A stretch of 64,000 bases of DNA, taken from positions 4,898,001 to 4,962,000 of the forward strand of contig JASJZH010000003.1 in assembly GCA_037178975.1 (NCBI GenBank), given 5' to 3'. The position numbers and the translations under genes were made by a program. This document shows, piece by piece, positions 34,400 through 46,447 of the stretch (positions are counted from its first letter, which is position 1; each line of letters begins with the position of its first letter). The notes beneath the pieces are model-generated. The model had not been told where the DNA came from. It did not search any database and saw only the letters and a list, made by a program, of their open reading frames with translations. The stretch comes from Oscheius tipulae (lineage: Eukaryota; Nematoda; Chromadorea; Rhabditida; Rhabditidae).

Positions 34400-35045
34400 A
34401 TGTCGACAATTTTCGACCTCGCGGCTGGAGAACTCTATTCTCTAGCCATTTCGTTGCTGCCTGGTCACAAGGAACAACTCAATCCAGACGATGCAACAGC
34501 ACTCAGGACGAGGGTAAGTCTCCGATTGTGATTGGTAAACACTGATCGCAACTCTGGGCAAACGACTATCTGCTCTCAAAAAAACAACAAACGAAACATT
34601 CCTGGAACAATATCGGTTGCAGATAACAGAATGGCTGCTCATCAACAATTTCTCTACTCTTCACAAGTTTACACGGTCAGCCGATGACTCCTGGTCTTTT
34701 CCGCACGACTACACTTGTGACTCTTGCAGAAAAAAGAAGGAAGAGCACAGATGTAGGTCAAGTGCCTTCTATCTGACAGTCTACTCAGATGTACCCAAGC
34801 CAAGAGACAAATCAGTAGAAGTGGCTACTACTTCCGAGCCCGTTCCAGTACTGGCCGGGGATGAATTTGTAACGTTCGAAGTCAAGGACAAACCGAGGAA
34901 GTTAGAACAAAAAAAGTCGCCAAAAGAAGCAGAGAGTGACAGTCTGTCTGGATACTACTCTTCGGCCACAGACTGTCTCTTCTCCTTTGGAGCCTGTCTG
35001 GCAAGCCCTTTCAAAATATGTTTTGTTGGAAGAACACGCGAATAA
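34400..35045 (+). CDS. Unrecognised two-exon protein
   Basis: Exon 34400-34513 (MSTIFDLAAGELYSLAISLL) ends at a consensus AGG/gtaagt donor and joins in phase to 34623-35045, giving 178 residues. Exon 2 has a CDSC pair with a following Lys/Glu/Arg cluster (DYTCDSCRKKKEEHRC), possibly a small zinc-binding site, then an acidic/Lys-rich linker and a hydrophobic Cys-containing end. No family recognised. Confidence 0.55.
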
Positions 35046-35128
35046 ATGGGTATAATTTCATAGTTTTCGTATCACGATTTCCGAAGTGAAGCTGCGCTAG
35101 CTACACGGCATGGCATACAAGATTGTAT

Positions 35129-37467
35129 TTAAAGCTCGACGACCTTCGACCGGGGCACGAGTCCCGGAGGGAGAGTCTTGAACTCCTCCAGCTTTCCTCG
35201 ATAGAAGTGATCGTCTACCTGAAACTCAGTTTGTAAGGCAATTTGCCAAAAAAATACCTCCTCGACGATCACTAGTCGATCGCCCTTTGAGAAGTACAAG
35301 TTGCTCGGATCGTCCGAATGGTGGTCATCCATGGCTTGGAAGAGCTGAAATAACTGGATTGTTTTTGTTTTTCTAAAATGCTTCGCAGACAATCACGATA
35401 ACTATCCCACCTTTTGCATCGTGTATTTCTTAACTGGTTCCTTCAAAGAGTAAATGTCCAAACGAAACCATTTAAGAGTACTCACCCTAGCAGGAATAGA
35501 AGCAATTGAAGAGATAGAAGCAAGACCTTGCGGACTTTTTTTCGGACCGGAAGAAGTCAAATAGCTGAACGGAAGTATGCCTTCTTGGGAGTAAAGACGC
35601 CCTCTGACCCAGTCCTGTCCCACGTATTCCATGACTTCAATCTGGTCACCTGAAGAGAGTCAGAGAGATTGAAGTGTGTATCTACCTGCTTTGAAGATGA
35701 GGTCGCCTGCAACACCCGAATTGTAGTCGTAAAGGGCTGTGAAGATGCCGATCGGGCCAGCTGGTTGACTGAAATTTTATGTGAACCAGTGCAGGGGACT
35801 CTTACTTGTTATAGCTGGCTCCCATTGGAACAGAGTTCAGACTGGGACAAGAGACAAAATTGGCGGGAAAGAGGCCACTTTGACCATAGAGACTACCCAG
35901 CAACCATTCCGGACTTGCCCATTCTTTCACTTGTATCACGTCGTTTGTTCGGAACTACAATGAATTGCTAGAATCCCTCTAGAAAATACCTGAAGGTCTC
36001 CGGGAGTGTTGGAGAAGTAGTCATAAAGGGCCACGGCAGTGTGACTAGCACTCGTGGGAACCAAGGGCACTTTGACCTCGATGAACCCGAATGGAATTAT
36101 GCCCTGTTTTCCTGTACGTGTGTTTAAACCTAGAATTGAAATTGTAAATTAGTTCTTAACAACCCACCGTATATCCACTGTTCGTCCACTTCCTTCTTGA
36201 GCAAAATTATGTCGTTCACTTCACAGTTCAACTCGTCTACCTGGGTTCCGTTGAATGGATACTGTACAACAGCATGGGGTTCCGTGGTGGGAACTGGAAT
36301 ATGAACAATCTCGTCGAGAACAATATCTAGTGAACTGGGTGTGGACAGGACAGACGACGAAGAGGAGGTGCTTCTACAAATGGAATGAACATTACCCGGC
36401 GGCATTCGAGCGGGAATTCCGGGTTTCGGCGGTGGAGGACGTGATGGTTTCGGCGGAATTATGGTGACACCTGTACACACAACACTTCATGCTCACTCAA
36501 TACAAAAGAACGTTCCAAAAGATATGAGAACTACTCACCATTGGTGGATTGGAACTGATTTGGAGAGGTCTTATGTGTCGGTCCAGTTGTATTCACATGA
36601 AGGCTTTTAAGCTCATCTATCATAGAGGGATAGGCTGGTCGAGAAGAGGGAGAGGTCTTGGCCGGAAGAGGCGGTGGAGCAGGAGATCGGTTGTAACTAC
36701 TGACCGATGGAGCTGGCGGAGCTAATCTGAAAAAGAACTGAATGATAAATCAGTTTTTGGACTTACTCGAAGGAGGGTTCTTTGTAAACTGTTTTAGATG
36801 GAGCGGTATTGGAAGAAGCTCGATGAGGCGGTGGCGGTGGAGGAGCATCTCCTCCTTTCTTAGGGACAGGTGGAGGATTGTTTGATTGGCTATTCATATA
36901 AGAGAGAGCCTGAAACATCTCGATTTGAAATGAATCCTTCCAAATCTTACTGCATTTCTAGTGTTTGGATCTTTTGCTGCGTTGATGGCTGCATTTCTGA
37001 GGACGGGATTTTTGGCCACTGCAGATGCTGCCTGCTGGACTACTGGGTTTTTGGCTGCTTCAAAGAGAGCACGAGCTTTGGAAACGGAAAAATCTGAAAA
37101 GTAGTTCGAAAAAGGAAGAGAATTGGACCGTACCACCCCCAAACATGCTCAGCTGTTTGCTGAATGTCAGGAGTTTCTCACAACACGAGGCTGACTATCG
37201 ATCGCGCGCCCAAAACGTCAGATGTCCGAGAAACTGACTCACTTGTTGTATTTCCTTTATTTCTAACCAATCAGTTTGATTTATTGACCCAGAAACTTTA
37301 CAGATCTTTTTCTTTAGGAATTAATACATACCTTTTGGACAGAAAACTTTTCAAATTGTTGTCAGTAACTTACTTTCTTCCACAATTATTCCATCTTCTA
37401 CTTCAGGTCTAGAAGGACGTAGATGTTCAGGTTTTTGAGGTGGCGGTGGTGGTGGTAAAATCGACAT
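35129..37467 (-). CDS. Four-SH3-domain adaptor, SH3D19-like
   Basis: Scaffold protein that binds proline-rich partners. Main model exons: 37134-37146, 36951-37093, 36767-36909, 36539-36726, 36168-36470, 35990-36129, 35806-35954, 35686-35768, 35486-35649, 35411-35440, 35258-35344, 35129-35218; 510 residues. An alternative first exon, 37374-37467 (MSILPPPPPPQKPEHLRPSR), joins exon 2 in the same phase in place of MFGG. The N-terminal half is an Ala/Asn helical block (NPVVQQAASAVAKNPVLRNA) and a Pro-rich region with several PPPPPP/PPLPAK motifs. Four SH3 domains follow, e.g. AVALYDYFSNTPGDLQF, FTALYDYNSGVAGDL with DWVRGRLYSQEGILP, and a C-terminal one ending RSKVVEL. SH3D19/Eve-1 is the closest layout I can name. 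Confidence 0.85.
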
Positions 37468-38313
37468 ACCTAGCTGAAAGTCATTTGAAAGTCTTCTATT
37501 GGATACGTTTGAAAAGAAAAACAGCCACGATATGAAAGAAAAGAGATAGAGTATCTTGAATTGTCGAAACAAACTGGAAAGTATCTAGAAGAAAAGAGAT
37601 GGAGATGTGTCATGCGACAGACCTCTGCTCTCGGCTCTCGGTCGTTTCTGATAACGAGAGTGGCGTTGTGTTTTCGGTGAATCACTAGTCACAGCTTTGT
37701 CCCGAAGAGTCAAAGCTAAGAGCAGGAGTTCTGTAAAGTGAAGTAGAAAGAGAACAGTAGAGAAAGACTGCCAGACGTGCTCTCTCCCCTCTCTGCTCTG
37801 CCGCGCCCATCTTGAGCAAACAGTTTTGTCATCGGTGCCAAGTAGGTCGGCTGTGTACCAAAGCACATGACACAATAGCACAGGTTTCGGAGATATCAAC
37901 CTCCAATATGCTAAAGAATACATTAGGATCTTTTTTTTTATTGTCTCTAATTTTCAATACAAACATTTTCCCATTAGCACCGAAACTAAGAGAAAAGATA
38001 GCTGGAACAACTGGACAACGGTTTCTCCTTATTTCCCAGCTTTGTCGAGATTACTATATATTGGCGGGAACTTGAGGAAAACTTGAGGTTTTATCTGAAA
38101 CGCCATCACCACATTTTTCCTCTTTCTGTCCATTCAATTTACTGTTTTTGCGTCTTGTTAGGATTTCTCAATGCGAAAAGACTACCTTCATTCGATTTTT
38201 GCCCAACGAAACATGTCGCGTCGTTTAGCAGACTATTGAATAGCTTTCTTCACCGACGCTATTTTCTCCTGCTTTCTTCTTCTTCTTACTCTTCACAACG
38301 ATTCTTTTCTAGA
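37468..38313. promoter_or_regulatory. Divergent region between the SH3 adaptor and the RBM33-like gene
   Basis: The two genes face away from each other across this stretch, so both promoters probably lie here. No exon recognised. The plus-strand frame that runs into 38314 from upstream is open but has no conserved features. Confidence 0.4.
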
Positions 38314-40550
38314 ATGACGACGATAGCAGGTAAAGGACAAGAACTCACAGAAGAGGAGCTTCTTGGTGACACAGCCGACATTAGCCTGGTAATACTTGAT
38401 TTATTCCGTTTAACACTATTTTCAGGACCATGTTCTTGATGATGCCTTGTTAGACGACGACCCAACAACGGAGATTCTCCCTGTTACTGAAAAATTGCCT
38501 GTGGAAGTAAGTTTGTTTGGCTCTGCTCGATAAAACGAGCATCCATCCCAGCTTTTATTGTAATCGTCACACCATATAGTCCCAGTTTGTTTGTTCCCAT
38601 TAGCTTAAAAGAATGTCTTTTACAATCTATATACAATCTGTCTGACCCGGTTTTTTTTCTATTCTCAGCCACGATATATTACTCTTTTCACTCCTGATCT
38701 CCCATCCATCTTATCCCTTATACTTGGTGTCTCATAGGAAGTTTTTTCTATCTTCCCATTTTCCCATATTTGATCCTCCTACTCGAGCTTTCCTATGGTT
38801 TTTCCGCGCTTTATTTATTCCACTTGCTGGGTAATCCTAATGTGCAGTTGTGTTAAGAATCTTTTAATGTAACAAGGATGTTATTCGTCCAAGAGTAATA
38901 AATTTGGATTTCGGAAGCTCCGCCGACAATATTAAAAAGAAAACAAACAAATTGGGATTATTAGGGCGAATGTTTCAGCTAGATGGTTTTTAGGACAAAC
39001 TACCGCAAGAGACTTCGGTAGAATTGGATGCTCATAATGAAGAGCTCGATTATGAAGATGACGAAGATAACGACGATGAGAAGGAGACGAGGGGAAAATT
39101 CAGTTCAGAAAGACCTAAGGTTTGTTAGTTTTACTAATGATTACGAGTCAATAGAAAAGTTTTAAAAGAACTTTCAGCCTAGTGTTTCAAATATCGCTTC
39201 CACGGGAGTGGCAACTTCTGCTAGTATCTCTGGAACTTCCACTATCAGCAACACTACTAGCCGAGAAAGTGTCCAATCAAGAGGACTACAGGTTAGTGTT
39301 TTTGAGACCACACAAACAACATTATTTGCAGACTCAGAAGAACTTGCCCAGTCTTCTACAAATGAATGTGAAGCCGCCGCCGATGATGCCCGGAGGAAAA
39401 ATTCTTCTCAACCCCAACTTTCGTCCCCAAGCACCACCTCCTATGGTTCGTTTGACATTGCCGGGAGGCCCTCCGATCGTGATGCCACCTCCATTGATGC
39501 AGCCAATCGTCCCACGTCTGCCTAATGGAATGCCGCTGTTTTGTAAGTCAAGGTTTCTGCTTGTTCTATTAAATAATACAGCTATGCCTGCCAACCATGG
39601 GTCAGCTGGTTTCGGACAACCTCCACCGCCGTTCATGTCTCAGTTGCCAGCACCTATGGGAGTTTCTATGAACCCTTGGGACCACAGAGTAACAGCTTTT
39701 CTGCATGCTGTGGGCGGACGAAGTAGAAGACGAAGACGCAGTTCCTCATCTAGCAGCTACTCGTCCAGCAGCAGAAGTAGTCGTAGCAGGAGCAGGTACG
39801 TTCATTTCTCTTACGAAAATGTCTTATTGTTTGCAGCTCCCGATCCCCACGCCGTAAGCGTCCTACCAGTAGACACCGCCGGGAAAGGAAAAGAAGTGGC
39901 GAAAGGCGTCATCGAGATCGTCGTGATCATCGTCGCGAAGATAGAGATCGAGAATCTGGAAGCAGCAGGAGTCGACGTCGGGACGAAAGACCCCGTGATG
40001 ACCAGGTTTGGCTTTTCCCTTTCTCAAAACAATAATTTTAGGTGTCCGAAGAGTGTGCTAAAGCCGTGGGCGTGGACAGCGACTATCTTCAAAAGATAGA
40101 GGAACAGAAAAGGAAACGAGAAGAAATCGTTCGTAAGAAGGAACAACGTCGTTTTGGCGGCACTGATGAGGCGGATATGAACGAGAAAAAGACAACTGCT
40201 TCTGAAGTTGATGGTAAGAAAGCGTATCTTTGTGTCACGGTCAAGAATATGACGCATCTTCCCACTGCTTCGTCGAAAATAGAAAAGCTAGCCGCAGAAA
40301 TTGGTGATGTCTTGGTAAGTCGTTAGCTCTTCCACATATTTCCTGCTTTAGAAGTGCTGGCGTTTCACGGACGATCAAATAAACCTCATTTTCAAGAATC
40401 ACGCCCATGCTAAAGGGTTCCTTCTCAAGTACAACAACAAGGTATGTCATCCCCCAGACCTGAAATAGTACATCTTTTTAGGTGCTCTCTGGTTTACGAA
40501 TGACCGTGGGGCTCGAGAAGGCTTTCTTCAATCTCGCCGATATCCAGTAG
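38314..40550 (+). CDS. RS-rich RNA-binding protein, RBM33-like
   Basis: Exons 38314-38388, 38426-38506, 38994-39119, 39178-39291, 39332-39542, 39582-39795, 39837-40005, 40042-40314, 40352-40441, 40482-40550; 473 residues, all phases agree. Order of regions: acidic N terminus with ELLGDTADISLDHVLDDALL, resembling the RBM33 start; an acidic block (ELDYEDDEDNDDEKE); a Pro/Gly/Met region; an Arg/Ser repeat (SSSSYSSSSRSSRSRSR and a following RHRD tract); a charged helix; and a C-terminal RRM-like fold (KKAYLCVTVKNMTHLP, INLIFKNHAHAKGFLLKY). RBM33 is the best fit by layout, but similarity is modest. AATAAA at about 40584. Confidence 0.7.
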
Positions 40551-40848
40551 AACTTCTTTCCATTCAGCCTTCCCCGATTTTCAAATAAATGACTTTACCA
40601 TGTATCTATTCCACGGGTGTTCGTATGTTTTGACGTCTAAATAAATAAATAAATTTTCTATGCTGTGAACTGTTGCGATATGAAGTCAAAACAAACTGGA
40701 GCAGGGTATGATGGGTTCCCGTGTAAGAAATTCACCGTTTAGGCCAAATAACCTTTGTTAATTCGCAGTTGGGGATTACAAAGTAAGGGTTTACATCATT
40801 GTAGCGGATAGATACTGGCAAAATAGTAAACGGGAATGGATCTCAAGA
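40551..40848. other. Region between the RBM33-like gene and the Merlin element
   Basis: 3' flank of the RBM33-like gene with its polyadenylation signal; no other feature seen. Confidence 0.4.
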
Positions 40849-40856
40849 AGAAAGTT

Positions 40857-41870
40857 GGTAGTACTGAAACGGCGTCTCGGTTAGGCGCGCAATTTCGCGT
40901 TTTTTTAATTCTTTTTTCCTCGTTTTCTTCGGATTTCTATCTGTTTCTTTCTTCTTCATCATTTTTATCCATTTTCTACACTTAGAAATGCTCTTCAAAG
41001 TTTCGTTACATTTTCCGAAAAATTTATAGGGGAAACCAATTGGATTCCATAAAATTTCGTTAGTCTAACCAATGTAATAATGTGTATTACTCTGAGTCCT
41101 TATGTTCAGCTATTCACGACTTCAGGTATGGATATAATCGTTCCAAGGCTGTACAATCTGACCAGAACAGTTCAGCAGTTCCTGGACTGTCAGCAGATTG
41201 GTCTCCTAGTCGCTCCATGCTGGCTGACGTTACTGTCTGAGAACGCTTCTCTATGGTATTTAGTTATTATACTTTGCTCTGAAACTCTCCCATAGGTCTA
41301 ATTACATTCGTGAATTGACTGTCCGTAAGCTAAACATAGCTGATCCAATGGGTAGTGCAGGAGATATTATCGAAGTCGACAAGTCATATCTGCATGGAAA
41401 GCGAAAAGCCAACAGGAGAAGGCTCTTCCATGAGGCTGATCGTACAGGTCTCACTCCCTACCCGCTCTTCTACCGACATGTTCTTCCACGATCCACCATC
41501 TACTCCGGTGAATGGGTCGTCTACAAGCGATTGCGAATAATAGGATACCAGCATAGCTGGTTTAGCCTTTCGTGTTAGTTCAAAGATCCTCTTACCGGTG
41601 CTCACAGACAACGGATCGAAAGAGTGGCACCAGCTGAAGGAGGAACGCCTTCGTTTTGCTTTGTTAACCGTGCTGTTTCCCTATAAATTTTTCCGAAAAA
41701 CAAAACTTTGAAGAGCACTTCTAAGTGTAGAAACTGGGTAAAAAAAATAATGAAAGGGGAAGAAAAAAAGACAGAAACCCGAAGGAAACGAGGAAAAAGA
41801 ATAAAACACGCAAACGTGCGTGACGACGCAAAATTGCATACCAAACCGAGGCGCCTGTTTCAGTACTACC
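40857..41870. mobile_element. Merlin-type DNA transposon with perfect 8-bp target duplication
   Basis: Ends are inverted repeats: GGTAGTACTGAAACGGCG on the left and its near reverse complement closing GTTTCAGTACTACC on the right. The 8-base AGAAAGTT occurs immediately outside both ends (40849-40856 and 41871-41878). Plus-strand frames at about 41080-41580 encode a partial Merlin/IS1595-type DDE transposase: an IIEVDKSYLHGKRKANRRRL block with the first catalytic Asp, LPRSTIYSGEWVVYKRL with the second. Stops and frame breaks suggest it is no longer active. Merlin elements characteristically make 8-9 base duplications, which agrees. Confidence 0.92.
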
Positions 41871-41876
41871 AGAAAG

Positions 41877-44226
41877 TTATTCATGAAGGACGCTGAACAT
41901 GTGAGTACGCTCAACAACATCGAGTTCGCGTTGTTCTTCGAGAGTCAATGTAACCTTGGCAAGGAATGCCGGCACGGATGATCGTTCTCCGATATAACTA
42001 TAAGTCTAACATTAACTAAAAAAACACGCAACGTACTATCTAGCGGCGTCATCCCAGCTGACGGTGCTCTGCGATGGCATCTGATCACCCATATCGAGAA
42101 GATCAGCATTCTCGCTGCCAACTTTGAAGGTGAACTCTTTGTTACTCTCGTCGTAGATACTGCTTACTTTCACGATGTCATCCGATTCCTTCGACATCTT
42201 CACCTGACAGCCAGTTAGGAAAGTAGTCAGCTCTCTAAGACTATGAATTGGTGAATATGAAATTGGTAAACCTGAATCTACGAAGCTTTTTCAACGTATC
42301 TTCCTGAATATTCTGAAGAGTTTGATTCTTGCCTTCCAATTTGGTCAACTGCTGTCGGAGATAAGCCATTTCTTCGTCAAGTTTCTGACGCTTGACGTCG
42401 CTGTCGTCAGAGCCCGACGCTTTTCTTTTCCTTATTGCACGTTCCTCCTCAATAAGACGAACATGAGCTTGTGACAATGGGTTATCAGCCATGTGAAGAA
42501 TCTATTTAGCTGTTTGAAAGAACCCAAAAAAAGGTTACGGTAGTAGTATCGCCCGCATCCGTGGCCTGGTAAGCTGGGGCTGTGGAAGGCTCTTCAGAAG
42601 CGACCGTCGAATCTGACCTGCTGACTGAACTAGGTTCTTGGAGACTCGCTGACGCCATTCCGTCCGTCTTGTGAAGCTGCTCGAACTCTTCGTCTTTGTT
42701 CTGCTGCATTGTTTCCAGCTCCAGAACACGCTCCTCCAGCTTGCTTACGATCGTCGTTTTGTGCTCGATCATCAGTTTACTGAAATATTTGAATGACGTC
42801 TTAAGCTCCAGGAAAATATCGCACAAATGACAAGCGAGCTTACTTCTCGTGGTTCTCTTTCTGCAGTACCAGCAGCTGGTTTTCAAGCTCAGCAACACGA
42901 AGTTTGTTCTTGTCAAGCTCGACTTGAGCGGCAGAAAGCTCGTAAGTGATGGCGTCTGGCATCTTTCCAGACACTTGTTCGACTTTCACTCTGCGAAGAC
43001 TCGCCAATTCGCCCTGTAGAGGGATATTTTCACAAGGAGACAAGAAAATTACCATTGCACATTGCAGTTTATGATCGAGCATTTTGTTTTCGGACTCAAG
43101 GCTAAGTTTTTCTTCCTCGAGCTCAAGAGCTTTGCTGGATCGAATAGAGGCGATTTTGAGCTTTTCCGCAAGAAGGGTGTTCTGCTGCTCGAGATGTCGG
43201 ATACGGTCACGAATTCTTTGATCTCCATCATTCGACTCCAACCGGTAGGGTTCCGTAATCGACAAGTCCAGAATATTACTTTCCTTGTGGATTGGAGATA
43301 GATTCATGCCAGCGTGTGAAGCCATAGTATCTTCCAATTGCGTACTTTCTTCTTTAATCGGCTCACGAAGAGAAGTCAAGCCTGGGAAATCTTGAACTGA
43401 TCCAACAGCGAGTGCTGCTATATCGGAAGCATCCTTTTCTATAGGGTAAACTCGTTCGGCTGCTAAAATCTGAAGGAACGGATTGCATTCTTGACTATTA
43501 GGAAAGCTTACCTTCTGCTTATTCTCTTCAGTCCATAAGTTCTCCTTTCTGAGAATCTTCTCCGCCAGTCGAAGTTGTTCCATAGCCGTATTGAACCAAG
43601 TGATGTATTTTCGTGCTGTGTCGGCAACTTGTTCGGCTTCAAGTCGCGTCAGTAGGCTTTCATCAATGAGGCTCGAGTTGCGATAGTCAACTTTTGCTTC
43701 ATTGAGCTGTTGTCTGAGTGAAAAAACCTCATGACGGAACTCGGAAACCTGTAGCTCGAGGTTCTAAAGTGCATTTTGGTTACCAAACGAAGAGTCATTT
43801 ACCTCATTATTCTTTTTCGCCGTGGCGAGTTCCATTTCAACAAGCTCCTTTTCTCGTTTCAGTTTGTCAAGATGTCCTTCGTATTCTATCATTTGAGACT
43901 TTTGACGACCAACTAGAAATCACATTTGGACGGACAAAAAAAACTAACTGTTTGGAGAACTGAAGGTGAAGCTTTCATCAAAGTTGATTTTCTTTCGACA
44001 TTGATCTGCTGTGATATGTCCTCGAGGCATACTCCTCAGAGCCTTTTCTTCTCGGGTCGGTGCAACTGATCGTAGCAGTTTTTTGGTCTGAAATTTGCAA
44101 TATAGCAGTTCTACGACGTATAGGCGAAAGAATGGTACAAACCTTTTCGCTGAACTTGATTAGTGAATTTCGTTCTTCTTCACTATCACTTTCACGCATG
44201 GGAATTAAGTTGCGATGAGGAAACAT
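41877..44226 (-). CDS. MAD1L1: Spindle assembly checkpoint protein MAD1
   Basis: Recruits MAD2 to unattached kinetochores. Exons: 44143-44226, 43949-44087, 43803-43912, 43512-43763, 43053-43469, 42844-43013, 42539-42779, 42272-42501, 42037-42234, 41877-41997; 653 residues against 718 in human. Nearly the whole protein is coiled coil. The C-terminal domain is diagnostic: FLTGCQVKMSKESDD corresponds to the family's LTGYQ segment, EFTFKVGS follows, and SSVPAFLAKVTLTL matches the conserved SIPAFL-x3-TLELF helix. The MAD2-binding motif is not obvious by eye. The stop codon TAA occupies 41877-41879 and overlaps the target duplication of the Merlin element, so the transposon sits directly behind the stop in the 3' untranslated region. 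Confidence 0.88.
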
Positions 44227-44741
44227 CTGAAAAAAAACGACCTCACAAAGAGAAGATCTGGATCAAGCATACAAAAAAAAGCTGAGCATCTTTTTAAACC
44301 AAAAGATTGGTATTTTCAGCGCAACGCGCGCATAAGAATGTTGCTCGTAAGCGCCATTCTGAGAAAACAGTACTCTCTACTACTAAAAAGCAATGGTAGG
44401 GTTAACCACTGGGCCCGTGTCAACAGTACGTATTTTTAGGGTTACACAAAAATCTTGCCACCCATTTTCAACATAAGCAAGTTACGGTATGCCGACCCTA
44501 TGTTCAAAATCGGTACCATGTTTTCTTCGCTAGTCTGTCTTCCCCCGAAAATTGTAAAAGGCTCGCAAATCATGGCATGTCAAGAGTTTAGTTGACAAGT
44601 CAGTTTTGGGGAAAACCTGGAAACTTAGGCCATTGGAGAAGCCGCCTGTTGTCAATGCTAAGTCAAGACTAAGAGACGGCGAAGGCGTCGTAGCCGACTG
44701 CAGAAAAAAATTAATCGACAAACACTTATGTGAAAAAATTC
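44227..44741. other. Intergenic region upstream of MAD1
   Basis: Probably holds the MAD1 promoter. No exon recognised. Confidence 0.3.
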
Positions 44742-45184
44742 GGTAGTAGTTAAACAGGCGCCCCGGTTCGATTTTTCGCGAAATTGCGTACGACGTACGC
44801 AAAACTATGGCTTGGCGCGAATTAATTTTTTTTCGTTTTTCGTCGTTTTACCCATTTCTCGACTTTTTTTTTTAAACATTTTCTGTCTGTTTATAGTGTT
44901 GTTCCTCTTCTTTCAACGTACCGCACCGAAGTTTTATTAGAAATTTCCCTTTTCTTAGGCAATATTTTTATCAAATGATAGTTTTTTTTTGTTGATTCCA
45001 AGGTGCGGTACGTTGAAAGAAGTCGAACAACACTATAAACAGTCAGAAAATGTGAAAAAAGTCGAGAAAAAGGGTAAAACGACGAAAAACGAAAAAAAAA
45101 TTAATTCGCGCCAAGCCGTAGTTTTGCGTACGTCGTACGCAATTTCGCGTAAAATCGAACCGGGGCGCCTGTTTAACTACTACC
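44742..45184. mobile_element. Non-autonomous palindromic Merlin-related element
   Basis: 443 bases that fold back almost completely on themselves. Ends GGTAGTAGTTAAACAGGCGC and its reverse complement closing TTTAACTACTACC match the terminal sequence of the Merlin element at 40857-41870. AAAAATTC is present on both outsides (44734-44741 and 45185-45192), a perfect 8-base target duplication. No coding capacity. Few differences between arms suggest a fairly recent insertion. Confidence 0.92.
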
Positions 45185-45459
45185 AAAAATTCTTTGGCTT
45201 TCAAGGAAGACATTACTGTCGAATGTCGGGAATGTATGTTCCGGAACTCGGACACAAAAAATTTCTTCAGGGTGCTAGCTCGCGAATGCACTTCGTTTGA
45301 ACGCGCTCCCGAGAGGTAATGTAATTTTGGTTAATTTTGAAAAAGTTGGAACGCCCGTAGCAAGCCGTGCAAAGAAGAGCTTGCTAAAGAAAAGAAAAAA
45401 AGAACGTGAAGTGTATTGGATGAAACACACAAAACCTGCCCGCGAAAAGTTACTTTGAA

Positions 45460-45768
45460 TTATCTTGTATTCGAACCAGTGCTCCCATTTCTGTCATTTC
45501 ATCTTTTGTCACTTTGGTTTGTTATATTTTGCGCGGGGTAGCTTCTATACAGTTTGGCCACATGCTCCAACAGGATACTCTTTATCAGTTTATTCGTTAT
45601 TTTTACTCCAGGACGCGTGGGATTTCAAATCAATTTACCTTCGCTCTTTGTGTGTGGCTACTAGCAGCATTTAAAGGAAGCAAACAAAAAACTCTGAAAA
45701 ATAACAAAAACTGCTGTACGTTCATAAAAAAGAAACCTCAAAGTTGAACAAACCATATACTTCTTCTT
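45460..45768. mobile_element. Decayed foldback element, copy 3
   Basis: Shares in order with copies 1 and 2 the words GGACGCGTGGGATTTC, CTACTAGCAGC, GGAAGCAAACAAAAAACTC, GCTGTACGTTC and the end motif GAACAAACCATA. The left arm is largely lost. It ends just upstream of the NAA20 start codon. Confidence 0.6.
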
Positions 45769-45782
45769 GCTACAGTTTACAG

Positions 45783-46447
45783 ATGGCCGTATTTCGCGAA
45801 TTTGAACCTTTGGATCTACTCAAAACCTCAGCAATAAACCTTGACTCACTGGTAGGTAGTCAGCTCTTCTCACATTAATTTGATTTTCAGACTGAACAAT
45901 ATAATTATCGATTTTACGCCCCCTATTTTCTTCTTGCTCATCAGTGTCTCCAAATTGCCGAACACCCTAATGGTGAAATCATGGCTTACAGTAAGTTTTC
46001 TTCCATTTTACAATAGTTTGCTTTCAGTGCTCGGCAAAATTGAAAACAAGGATGATGCGGGTACGAATGGTCACATTTCTGCACTTACAGTGCACGCAAA
46101 GTTTCGTAAAGTTGGCATGGCACAACAACTTATTAACGATTTGGAAGATGTGTGTGAAAAGTTTGTATTTGTCAGATGTGTAGTCATCAATTTTAGCAGT
46201 GAATGCAAATTCGTCGATCTCTTCGTCCGTTCCCGTAATATCAATGCCGTACGACTGTACACAATGACTGGATATCTTCTTTATCAGCGTCTTATCAATT
46301 ATTACTGTGATTCGGAAAACGATGAAATCGACTGCTACGGTTATTTGCCGACGTAATCGTGAAAAGATTTTTTTTTCAGATATGAGAAAATCTGTTTCAA
46401 GCGACTATGTTGTTCCCGCTGAAAGGAGCCCTCTTCGTGTTAATTGA
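45783..46447 (+). CDS. NAA20: N-terminal acetyltransferase NatB catalytic subunit
   Basis: Acetylates nascent proteins that start Met-Asp/Glu/Asn. Exons 45783-45851, 45891-45990, 46028-46160, 46197-46339, 46380-46447; 170 residues against 178 in human. Landmarks: the N terminus FREFEPLDLLKTSAINLD, HPNGEIMAYMLGKIE, GHISALTVHAKFRKVGMAQQ (the acetyl-CoA-binding R/Q-x2-G-x-G/A region, here RKVGMA), KFVDLFVRSRNINAVRLY and a final DMRKSVSSD. GNAT fold. A transposon remnant lies immediately upstream, so the promoter may include transposon sequence. Confidence 0.93.
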
